Source: Pseudomonadota bacterium
GTDB taxonomy: Bacteria; Pseudomonadota; Gammaproteobacteria; Steroidobacterales; GCA-2729495
Length of the DNA stretch: 35,981 nucleotides
Assembly: GCA_963204745.1 (NCBI GenBank)
Contig: CAUJHF010000015.1
Location: 1-35,981, forward strand
Direction of reading: 5' to 3'
In this document: in pieces, positions 9,117-16,116 of the stretch
How positions within the stretch are numbered: the stretch's first letter is position 1
Layout: each line of letters starts with the position of its first letter
Notes under the pieces: generated by a model
Seen by the model: the letters and a program-made list of their open reading frames with translations, nothing else
What the model was told of the DNA's origin: nothing
Databases searched by the model: none
Translations under genes and position numbers: made by a program

Positions 9117-9402
9117 GCGGCCCCCTTATATCGGCCCCATTATCGATCAGGATGACGGGCGTTGGCAGATGCAAAAGTGGAATGATTCTGTTCGAAACCC
9201 GGCAATCCGTTCGTTCATTTTCGGCAGCGATACATGCGAACCGGACGCTGCAGGCAAGTTCCCATTGACGGGCTTTCCGGCGCATGGCAGAACATAGTCC
9301 GGGCTGCTGGTAACGAAGCCGGGGGGCAACCCGGTCGGCTTTTGGCCCCGTGCAACTGTTCCGCATTTTTGGACTACCGTGAACTTCCAGGGGGAAATCG
9401 CC
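9117..9402. promoter_or_regulatory. Divergent intergenic region between YCF48-RND and DUF1302-DUF1329
   Basis: The 286-base gap separates two divergent operons and must contain promoters in both directions. I see no convincing -35/-10 pair and no strong operator. The ribosome sites at both edges (AGGGGG on the minus strand, GGGGGAA at 9388-9396 on the plus strand) are clear. The GC-rich part at about 9325-9365 can form an imperfect hairpin. Confidence 0.4.
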
Positions 9403-11460
9403 ATGAGACTCATTCGCATTCCGCTTGCAGCCTGCCGTTTAGGCATATCGCTGGGCGTGATTCTCTGCATCGGACTCAGCACACCGGCATACGCTGTATG
9501 GAATTCGGAAGACGGCTCACTGGAAGTTCGCGGCTTCCTCGAAAATATGACGAACGTGCGCGATGAAGTCGGACTGACCAAGCAGCGGGTACAGGGACAA
9601 CTCGAACTCTTCAAACAGGCTCAGCCACGCGGCATCTTCTCCGACCTGTCAATCGGCGCCACATTCCGGCTCAGCTACGATGCTGTTTACGACCTGAATG
9701 ACGACGAATACGGCCGCGGTGCCGGCGGCCCGCTGACCTACTCGGCACCGGGCAATCCCGCCTTTTTCAGCTATATAAACGGGGGTAGCCCGCCGTTCAC
9801 CCCGCCGACCAACCTCGTCTATGCGGGCACCTTCGGTCCGGATGGCAGCGGTGCTGACGGCGCCATACCGCTGCCCGGCACCGGCGGCACGATCAACTCA
9901 CCGAGCAATCCAAACGACGGACTGCGTTTTGCCGCAGCCGACATCTACTCCTATCAGGACGGCGGCGTGATGCTCGCCACTCCGGTACGGCCCTGCGACA
10001 CGGACAGCCGCGGCTGTGGCCCTCTCAAGGACTACATGGACAAGGACCGCAACGAACTGCGCTACAAGGAGCTGAACGACGATCTCGACTTCATCCGCGA
10101 GTTGTGGGTGGCGGGAAGTATCCCGGTAGGCAGTGGCGACAATGAAGTTGCCATCCGTCTCGGTCGGCAACAGGTCGTGTGGGGGCGCACCGACCTGTTC
10201 CGTGTGCTGGACATCGTCAACCCGATGGACTTCTCGCGGGAAAACCTCTACGCGGAATTCGAAGATTCGCGTATTCCGCAATGGATGGCGAACGTGGAGT
10301 ACCGTCTCGGCGCCACAAAGATATTCGATGACCTTAACTACCAGCTGATCTACAAGATCGAATCCTTCCGCCCGCACGACCTGGGCCAGGGTGGCGAACC
10401 CTATGCGATCCTTGGCGCCGGCAACCTGTTCCGCGCACTGGCAAACTGCTGGGAGAACGGCTGCACCGTGGGCAACTTCCCGGCCACCGGGGTCACCGTC
10501 GATTTCCCCAGCAACTCCATCGGTATCCGCGACGTCAAGGAGCCCAAGCACAGCGAGTTTGGCGGACGGATCGAGGGCGTCTACAAGGGCGTCGGCTTCT
10601 CGCTCAACGCCATGTACTTCTATTCGCAGTTCCCCTCACTGCGCGGCGGGATCCCCACTGATGATCCATTCACGCCGGCAGTCGAAAGCGTCCCACACCC
10701 CTACGATATCGCTTTCGATGTCGAATTCCCGCGCCTGCTCATGATCGGCGGCTCGGCCGACTGGTACTGGGAACGTGCCCGCACTTCGTTTCGCGTGGAA
10801 ACTTCATACACCACCGATGAAGAGTTCGCCGACACCAGCAAGCCGGACCTGTATTCGGAGTCGGATGTGTTCCGCGGCGTGATCGGTTTCGACCGGCCGA
10901 CCTTCATTCCCTTCCTGAACAAGGATCGTGCCTTCCTGATTTCCGCCCAGATGTTCTACCAGCACCTGATGGACTATGAGTCCTACCTGGTGAACTCGGC
11001 CGGCATCCCGCTTCCGGCTGGAGCGCATACCGGGAGAATCGGTTTTCAGGACTGGGAAGACAACGTGCTGCTGACCCTGCTCATCCAGGGAAACTACATG
11101 AACGACCGGCTCACCCCGCAGATCATTACCGCCTACGACACGCGGGCTGGTGCCGGTGCGATTGCTCCCTCAATTGAATACAAGCCCGACAACAGCTGGG
11201 TATTCAAGCTGGGGCTGAACCTGAAGTGGGCCAATCACAAGGGTGCCGTCGAGGCGGACGACAACCGCTCCGCCAATCCGTTCCCGCCGGCTACCTGTGC
11301 ACCACCCATTGCCCTGTCGTCTGACCCGAGTCCCTGCCTGACTGCATACAGCAGCCTGGGCGTCTCCGGTTTCGAGCCGCTGGGTCGATTCCGGTCAGGG
11401 CCGCTCGGCACAGCCCGGAACGAGGACGAGATCCAGTTCACCATCCGCTACCAGTTCTGA
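9403..11460 (+). CDS. DUF1302 family outer-membrane protein
   Basis: The 685-residue protein has a signal peptide (long hydrophobic segment ending TPAYA) and a mature part beginning VWNSEDGSLEVRGFLENMTN, typical for DUF1302. The family is predicted to form outer-membrane beta barrels. The sequence shows many short amphipathic strands (VAIRLGRQQVVWGRTD, FGGRIEGVYKGVGFSLNAMYF, SFRVETSYTTDEEF) and ends FTIRYQF, with a terminal phenylalanine as in barrel proteins. ATG 9403 is chosen over the in-frame ATG at 9379 because GGGGGAA precedes it and the signal peptide then begins normally. The DUF1329 gene follows after 17 bases. Such pairs are common in bacteria that metabolise hydrocarbons, sterols or lipids, and the role is inferred to be transport of a hydrophobic compound across the outer membrane. 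Confidence 0.85.
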   Translation: MRLIRIPLAACRLGISLGVILCIGLSTPAYAVWNSEDGSLEVRGFLENMTNVRDEVGLTKQRVQGQLELFKQAQPRGIFSDLSIGATFRLSYDAVYDLNDDEYGRGAGGPLTYSAPGNPAFFSYINGGSPPFTPPTNLVYAGTFGPDGSGADGAIPLPGTGGTINSPSNPNDGLRFAAADIYSYQDGGVMLATPVRPCDTDSRGCGPLKDYMDKDRNELRYKELNDDLDFIRELWVAGSIPVGSGDNEVAIRLGRQQVVWGRTDLFRVLDIVNPMDFSRENLYAEFEDSRIPQWMANVEYRLGATKIFDDLNYQLIYKIESFRPHDLGQGGEPYAILGAGNLFRALANCWENGCTVGNFPATGVTVDFPSNSIGIRDVKEPKHSEFGGRIEGVYKGVGFSLNAMYFYSQFPSLRGGIPTDDPFTPAVESVPHPYDIAFDVEFPRLLMIGGSADWYWERARTSFRVETSYTTDEEFADTSKPDLYSESDVFRGVIGFDRPTFIPFLNKDRAFLISAQMFYQHLMDYESYLVNSAGIPLPAGAHTGRIGFQDWEDNVLLTLLIQGNYMNDRLTPQIITAYDTRAGAGAIAPSIEYKPDNSWVFKLGLNLKWANHKGAVEADDNRSANPFPPATCAPPIALSSDPSPCLTAYSSLGVSGFEPLGRFRSGPLGTARNEDEIQFTIRYQF

Positions 11461-11477
11461 TTGCGAGGTTCGTGACA

Positions 11478-12791
11478 ATGAAAAGGCTAGTAATACTTGG
11501 CGCCGCTGTAGCCGGCCTGACGGGCATCGCAGCGCATGCGGAAGTGTCTGACGCGGTCATCAAGAACGCGTTTGCACCGTATGAGAAAACGGCACCCACC
11601 GCAGCGGGCTATCAACCCGGGATGCGCATCACCGCCAAAAACGTGGATGCGCTCGAAGGCATTCTCGACCCCTTCACCTTCCGCTACGTGAAAAAGGGGT
11701 GGCTGGAGATCCCGACGACGCCCACTTTCTCCCTGCCACAACACCCGAACTATATAGAGGCAACCCGCAAGGGCGCCGACAAGGTCAAGCTGGCGCCCGA
11801 TGGCACGCTGCAGAACTTCGATGCAGGGCGCCCCTTCCCCCAGGAGCCTGACGCCAAGGATCCGCAGGCGGGTCTGAAGCTGATGTGGAATTTCCAGCGT
11901 TCGATAAACGCCGGCGACAGCGAGACCATCAATCCTTTCTGGTGGACCTTCCGCAATACGAAAACCGGTCAGAGCGAGCGTCAGCTGCGCTTCGACTGGC
12001 ACTTCCTGAACTGGAAACACCGCACGATCTTCGACCCGAAGCCCGATATCACACCGAATCCCGGGCAGATTTTCCGCTCGATTTCCGCCAACGTGCTTGA
12101 GCCCTTCGACCTGGCCAATACCCAGCTGCTGATCTGGCGCTACGAGAACGACCTGCAGCGCGACGACGGCTGGCTGTATCTGGGCTTCCAGCGCCGGGTG
12201 CGGCGTCTGGCTGTCGGTCAGATCACTGATGCCTTCCTCGGCACCGACGCGATGATCGAGGACTTCGAGGGCTATAACGGTCGTCTCGACGACTACAAGT
12301 GGACCTACAAAGGCACCCAGAACGTGCTGATGCCCTACGAGAAGCACAACGAGCTGCCGGATCTGGACACTGAGCCGAAGGGCGATTCCGACGGCTTCCG
12401 CTTCGTCAAGTTCGGCGGGCAAGGCAACTGCTTCCCGCAGGTCACCTGGCAGCTGCGCAAGTCCTACATCATCGAGGGCAACCCGAAGGATCCAAACCAT
12501 CCGCTCAGCAAGCGCGTGATCTACATGGATTCGGAGAGCGCGACGCTGCCGATCGTGACGCAATACGACCGCAAGGGCGCCCCGTGGAAGTACTTCCCGA
12601 TCTGCAAGTCGCACTCTGACTTCCACCTGGCCAAGAACAAGGGCGTTGGTGTCGCGATAGATGACTGCGCACTGTTCTTCGACGAGCAGGCCATGCATTG
12701 CACCACGCTGCAGTTCAAGTCACACGTGAATCCGCAGGAAAACCCGCCGTCCCTCTTCACCGTACAGAAGATGCGCTCGACGGGACGTTAG
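11478..12791 (+). CDS. DUF1329 family periplasmic/outer-membrane protein
   Basis: The 437-residue protein has a clear signal peptide (LVILGAAVAGLTGIAAHA) with no lipobox cysteine. The mature part is a DUF1329 domain, recognised from its start (KNAFAPYEKTAPTAAGYQPGMRITAKNVDALEG) and from the strand-rich middle with many Trp, Tyr and Phe (FWWTFRNTKTGQSERQLRFDWHF, DGWLYLGFQRRVRR). The family fold is thought to resemble LolB-type lipid carriers, but the function is not established. ATG 11478 is preferred over GTG 11472, because GCGAGG lies 10 bases before the ATG and only 4 before the GTG. It is co-transcribed with the DUF1302 gene and followed by a strong terminator. I infer that it works with DUF1302 and the RND pump as one trans-envelope route. 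Confidence 0.85.
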   Translation: MKRLVILGAAVAGLTGIAAHAEVSDAVIKNAFAPYEKTAPTAAGYQPGMRITAKNVDALEGILDPFTFRYVKKGWLEIPTTPTFSLPQHPNYIEATRKGADKVKLAPDGTLQNFDAGRPFPQEPDAKDPQAGLKLMWNFQRSINAGDSETINPFWWTFRNTKTGQSERQLRFDWHFLNWKHRTIFDPKPDITPNPGQIFRSISANVLEPFDLANTQLLIWRYENDLQRDDGWLYLGFQRRVRRLAVGQITDAFLGTDAMIEDFEGYNGRLDDYKWTYKGTQNVLMPYEKHNELPDLDTEPKGDSDGFRFVKFGGQGNCFPQVTWQLRKSYIIEGNPKDPNHPLSKRVIYMDSESATLPIVTQYDRKGAPWKYFPICKSHSDFHLAKNKGVGVAIDDCALFFDEQAMHCTTLQFKSHVNPQENPPSLFTVQKMRSTGR

Positions 12792-12805
12792 ACCTCGTAA
12801 CGGCC

Positions 12806-12841
12806 AGGGCCCGTGATCATCCGGTCACGGGCCCTTTTTTT
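12806..12841 (+). terminator. Intrinsic terminator after the DUF1302-DUF1329 operon
   Basis: A perfect 11-bp GC-rich stem (AGGGCCCGTGA 12806-12816, TCACGGGCCCT 12825-12835) with an 8-base loop is followed by a run of seven T (12835-12841). It lies 15 bases after the stop codon of the DUF1329 gene. Confidence 0.95.
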
Positions 12842-12842
12842 C

Positions 12843-12960
12843 GTAGGAGCGCCCTCAGGCTACCATCGTAGGAGCGCCTTCAGGCGCGATTCTTCCGGCC
12901 ATCCATCGCGGCTGAAGCCGCTCCTACGATGGTACCGGTAGGAGCGCCTTCAGGCGCGAT
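12843..12960. repeat. Cluster of REP-like repeats (four copies, mixed orientation)
   Basis: Three complete copies of a 23-base element, GTAGGAGCG...CGCGAT, lie at 12868-12890 (plus), 12905-12927 (minus) and 12938-12960 (plus). A truncated copy lies at 12843-12860 directly after the terminator. The inner part alternates between CGCC/GGCG and CGGC/GCCG, that is, compensated changes that keep the short palindrome. Such elements are usual REP sequences in gammaproteobacterial intergenic DNA and are spread by RAYT transposases. No transposase is in the window. The last copy ends 22 bases before the start of the methyltransferase gene. Confidence 0.85.
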
Positions 12961-12982
12961 ATCTGTCCGCAGGAGAACGGCC

Positions 12983-13624
12983 ATGACCGACAAGCACGCA
13001 CACGCCAACCCGGTTCGCGGCCGCTTCAATTCCTGGCTGCTGGCAAAATATGAAGACGATTTTCACGAGGAAATGGGCGAGCGGAAGCAGCAGCACATCG
13101 GCGCGCTGAACGGTACGGTGGTCGAGATCGGCGCAGGCAACGGCGTGAACTTCCGCTACTACCCGCCGGGCGTGCAGCTGATCGTCTATGAGCCAAACCC
13201 CTGGATGCATGAGCGTCTGCATCAGGCTGCCCGGAAGCACAGTCTCAACTGCGAACTCCGCCCCGTCAGCGCAGAGCAGCTTGATCTGCCCGGGGAGTCC
13301 GTCGATGCCGTGGTCTGCACCCTGGTGCTGTGTACTGTCGAAGACCCCGGCCAGATCCTCCGCGAAGTGCGGCGGGTGCTGAAGCCCGGTGGCAAGTTCT
13401 TCTTTCTGGAACACGTTGCGGCGCCACGGGGCAGCGGCCTGAGACGTGTACAGGATCTGTTGATGCGCCCATGGCGCTGGCTTTTCGAAGGCTGTCACAC
13501 GAATCGCGAAACCGCCGCGCTGCTGGAGGCGGCTGGCTTTGAACGCGTAGAAATGGAACGCTTCAGTTCACAGAAGATGCCGCCGGTGATCGTGCCGGTC
13601 ATCAGCGGTGTCGCATACCGCTGA
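12983..13624 (+). CDS. Class I SAM-dependent methyltransferase (METTL7-like)
   Basis: The 213-residue protein has the SAM-binding motif I VVEIGAGNGVNF (about residues 46-57), an acidic end of strand 2 (YEPNPWMHERL), and the motif IV/post region DAVVCTLVLCTVEDP followed by VLKPGGKFFFLEHV. This is the Methyltransf_11 fold. The pattern, including the basic NSWLLAKYEDDFHE start and the closing GCHTNRETAALLEAAGF region, is like METTL7/thiol or phospholipid methyltransferases. The substrate is not known. ATG 12983 is chosen because AGGAG lies 8 bases upstream, and the longer frame upstream is repeat sequence. The gene stands alone between a repeat cluster and a 29-bp hairpin and converges with fdhD. 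Confidence 0.8.
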   Translation: MTDKHAHANPVRGRFNSWLLAKYEDDFHEEMGERKQQHIGALNGTVVEIGAGNGVNFRYYPPGVQLIVYEPNPWMHERLHQAARKHSLNCELRPVSAEQLDLPGESVDAVVCTLVLCTVEDPGQILREVRRVLKPGGKFFFLEHVAAPRGSGLRRVQDLLMRPWRWLFEGCHTNRETAALLEAAGFERVEMERFSSQKMPPVIVPVISGVAYR

Positions 13625-13633
13625 AAGCACCAC

Positions 13634-13706
13634 CTGCCGTAGGAGCGGCTTCAGCCGCGATTCTTCCTGCAAGAATAAATCGCGGCTGAAGCCGCTCCTA
13701 CGGCAG
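13634..13706. repeat. Inverted REP pair forming a perfect 29-bp hairpin
   Basis: Two repeat copies (13639-13661 plus, 13679-13701 minus) face each other with identical arms. The stem 13634-13662 pairs with 13678-13706 without a mismatch, leaving a 15-base loop. It lies between the convergent methyltransferase and fdhD genes and reaches into fdhD, whose stop codon TAG (13700-13698 on the minus strand) is part of the repeat. It may act as a bidirectional RNA end or stability structure. This arrangement is called a REPIN in pseudomonads. Confidence 0.9.
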
Positions 13707-14600
13707 AGTCGTCAGCTCCGCAACACGCTGCGGCTGCGAGTAGATCGTCACCCGCCCACCGCGCACGAAGCCGGCCAGCGTCACGCCGAAGCGTTCTGCA
13801 ATTTCGATGGCAAGCGAGGTCGGCGCAGACACTGCCGCGATGAACTCGAAGCCGGCGCGAATGGCCTTGGTGATCATCTCGAGACTGAGGCGGCTGGAGA
13901 GCAGCACGCCACAGCCGGACAGATCCACGCCCTTCAGCAGACACTTGCCGATCACCTTGTCGAGCGCATTGTGGCGACCGAGATCTTCTGCCACGGCGAT
14001 GATCTGCGCGTTGCGGTCAAAGACCGCTGCGGCGTGCGCGCCACCGGTCTGCGTGAAGACCGTCTGCAGCTTGCGCATCGCCGACATCAGCTCGTCGAAC
14101 TGCGCGCTGCGCAGCCGTGCTGTATCCGGTACGGCCACCAGTCCGGCAACCAGGTTGTCGACGGCTTCGCGGCCGCCACACACACCGCAGGAACTCCCGA
14201 TGGTGACGTTCCGGCGCCGCGGATTAACCTCCTCAGGAGCGACGAGCTGCACGCGGACGATGCCTGAATCACTACTGCAGACTTCCATACGGCGCAGATC
14301 GGCGAGGCTGCGGATCAGACCTTCGGTAAACAGAAAGCCGGCGGTCAGGGACAGTACTTCCGGGTCGTCCGTCGCGGCCAGCACGCCATGATCGCGGCTG
14401 AAACCCAAAACCTCGTGCAGCGAGGCTGTCGGCGTCCACATCAGCGTGAACCAGCCCACACCCTCGACGTCGATAGTCAGCATGTCCTCTTCGACGACCT
14501 GGCAGTCCTCGCGTACCGGCGGCTGGCCCGCGCCTGGCAGAAAATACGCGGGCACCAGCCGAACACCGTGCTGGACGGGCGGAGCGGGCTTTTGCGTCAT
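13698..14600 (-). CDS. fdhD: FdhD sulfurtransferase for a molybdenum enzyme
   Basis: The 300-residue protein contains the catalytic SSCGVCGG motif (C138 and C141), equivalent to the two cysteines of E. coli FdhD that transfer sulfur from IscS to the molybdenum cofactor. Other family landmarks are the FLFTEGLI segment near residue 90, THSGGAH-like TQTGGAHAAAVF and the ED(L)GRHNALDK motif. It is cytoplasmic. In E. coli it sulfurates the cofactor of formate dehydrogenases. Here it is the last gene of an operon for another Mo enzyme, so I infer that this enzyme needs a sulfido ligand too. The gene follows the NrfD-like gene by 19 bases and its ribosome site is weak. The stop codon and last two codons lie in a repeat. 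The protein is about 25 residues longer than E. coli FdhD, in line with its N-terminal extension. Confidence 0.95.
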   Translation of the reverse strand: MTQKPAPPVQHGVRLVPAYFLPGAGQPPVREDCQVVEEDMLTIDVEGVGWFTLMWTPTASLHEVLGFSRDHGVLAATDDPEVLSLTAGFLFTEGLIRSLADLRRMEVCSSDSGIVRVQLVAPEEVNPRRRNVTIGSSCGVCGGREAVDNLVAGLVAVPDTARLRSAQFDELMSAMRKLQTVFTQTGGAHAAAVFDRNAQIIAVAEDLGRHNALDKVIGKCLLKGVDLSGCGVLLSSRLSLEMITKAIRAGFEFIAAVSAPTSLAIEIAERFGVTLAGFVRGGRVTIYSQPQRVAELTTLP

Positions 14601-14619
14601 CGGATCGCCAGGTTCAGGA

Positions 14620-15477
14620 TCAGGGACGAAAACTCATGATCGGCTCGAATACCCCGGCCTTGAATATCAGCAGACGGAACGTGTAGTAACCGGCCAGCGT
14701 ACCGGTTGCCGCGATCATGGCCATCAGCGGTACATTGCCCGCAAACCAGAGCAGCAGGACCGGGAGCAGCACGCCTGCGCCACAGACCAGTACGAAGAAC
14801 CATTTTGCATAGAGCGTACGGGTGAGCAGCTCCGCCGATTTGCGTGCGCCCGGCGAACCATGCCGGGCGGCATGCAGCAGGCTCAGCAACACAGCAGCAA
14901 CAACCAGGTGCAGGATCAGGGCCACCGGTATCAGGAACTGCGCGGATTCAGGCACGGAAGCCAGCAGCACCATCACACCGGCGGTGGCTGAATAGGTGAG
15001 GCTCGATACTGGTATGAGGCCGCTGTTCCACAGTGAAATCGCCGTGGAATGCGACATGGCAAAGCCCTGATAGGTCATCACCACCAGCGCCGCAGCGCCC
15101 GCCAGCAGCTTGAGCAGACCACCGAAGCCGGGGATATAGCCCATGACATTAAGCAGGTGCAGGCCGCCGAAACCGATGAAACAGACGATGCCGATCAGGC
15201 CGCGGCTGATCCACGAACGGTCCGGGCGCAGGATGGCCCGCCAGGACTTTGTCGGCACGCCCATATGCGAGAGATGAAAGTAGGTCTTGAGCAGCCCGGT
15301 AATCAGCAGGCCCGCCATCATCCCCTGCGCCGATTCCAGCAACAGCGAGACGAAAAACAACCCGGCACCCAGCTCGCCAAAGAAGAAGGCACTGGCCATG
15401 GGGGTGTCCCAGTAGCGCTGCAGGCGGTAACCGAGCTTGAAACTGTCACCGACGATGGGCAGGTCTTTTACAGCCAT
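14620..15477 (-). CDS. NrfD/DmsC-type membrane anchor subunit
   Basis: The 285-residue protein has about eight hydrophobic helices (for example ASAFFFGELGAGLFFVSLLL, GLIGIVCFIGFGGLHLL, LAGAAALVVMTYQGFAM, LIPVALILHLVVAAVLL, FFVLVCGAGVLLPVLLLWF). Between helices 2 and 3 it carries the segment FHLSHMGVPTKSWRAILRPDRSWISRG. This corresponds to the conserved HLG...RAxxxx...SWxSR region of DmsC/NrfD anchors, which bind and oxidise or reduce quinone. The gene directly follows the ferredoxin subunit (24-base gap) and has a good AGAGGGG ribosome site. It probably ties the Mo-FeS pair at 15502-18740 to the quinone pool. The C-terminal FEPIMSF motif is typical for the family. Confidence 0.85.
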   Translation of the reverse strand: MAVKDLPIVGDSFKLGYRLQRYWDTPMASAFFFGELGAGLFFVSLLLESAQGMMAGLLITGLLKTYFHLSHMGVPTKSWRAILRPDRSWISRGLIGIVCFIGFGGLHLLNVMGYIPGFGGLLKLLAGAAALVVMTYQGFAMSHSTAISLWNSGLIPVSSLTYSATAGVMVLLASVPESAQFLIPVALILHLVVAAVLLSLLHAARHGSPGARKSAELLTRTLYAKWFFVLVCGAGVLLPVLLLWFAGNVPLMAMIAATGTLAGYYTFRLLIFKAGVFEPIMSFRP

Positions 15478-15501
15478 GTTGTTTCCCCTCTGCTCCCGTC
15501 C

Positions 15502-16116
15502 TCAATCGATGTAATACACCTTGGGCCTGGTATTTTTTTCGGGCAGCGGCGGCCGCCCGCCGCGTTCGCGGATCAGCTTGCTCGGCTTGCTGTTCGGATC
15601 GTCAAGGTCGCCGAAGATCCGCGCGTCGGTTGGACAGGTCACGACACAGGCCGGATCGAGGCCGGCATCAACCCGCCCGCTGCAGAAATCGCACTTGGTG
15701 ACCATACCCGGCGTATAGCGCGGATAGCCCTGCTTTTCGAAAGGGGTGATCTCGCCCGTACCAAACAGCCCGTCCTTGAAAGCCTCGGCCTTCATCTCGC
15801 TGCGCTGGTCGTAGGGACAGGCAACTGCACAGGAACCGCAACCGATACATTTGTCAGGATCGACCATGACGATGCCGTCCGGCCGCGTGTAGGTTGCACC
15901 GCTGGGGCAAACCTTCTCGCAGGGCGCATCTTCGCAGTGATTGCAGAGCGTCGGAATGTACACGCGGTTGACGGCCGGATACACCCCGTATTCCTCACTG
16001 AGGGTGCGCGTGAAAAACACACCATCGGGCAGCGAGTTTTCCTGCTTGCAGCCGATCACACAGGCGTTGCAACCGATGCAGCGCTTGAGGTCGAACACCA
16101 TGCCATAGCGTGCCAT
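15502..16116 (-). CDS. Ferredoxin-like subunit with four [4Fe-4S] clusters
   Basis: The 204-residue protein has 16 cysteines in four groups: C13-x2-C16-x2-C19-x3-C23, CNHCEDAPCEKVC, CIGCGSCAVACP and CDFCSG with ACVVTCP. That is the DmsB/NrfC/PsrB pattern for electron transfer between a Mo catalytic subunit and a membrane anchor. There is no signal peptide. ATG 16116 has a strong GGAGGA site and overlaps the stop of the Mo gene by one base (TGATG), which indicates translational coupling. The C-terminal tail (about residues 165-204) is basic and contains no clusters. It is related to the 26-kDa subunits annotated for phenylacetyl-CoA:acceptor oxidoreductase and for thiosulfate or polysulfide reductases. 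Sequence alone does not tell these apart. Confidence 0.9.
   Translation of the reverse strand: MARYGMVFDLKRCIGCNACVIGCKQENSLPDGVFFTRTLSEEYGVYPAVNRVYIPTLCNHCEDAPCEKVCPSGATYTRPDGIVMVDPDKCIGCGSCAVACPYDQRSEMKAEAFKDGLFGTGEITPFEKQGYPRYTPGMVTKCDFCSGRVDAGLDPACVVTCPTDARIFGDLDDPNSKPSKLIRERGGRPPLPEKNTRPKVYYID

Noticed and set aside
9117-9402. Sigma-54 promoter near GTTGGCAGATGC
   Set aside because: It has a GG but the GC element is at the wrong distance for a -24/-12 promoter.
12843-13706. CRISPR array
   Set aside because: The repeats are self-complementary, occur in both orientations, and have irregular short spacing without unique spacers of constant length. No cas genes are seen. REP elements explain them better.
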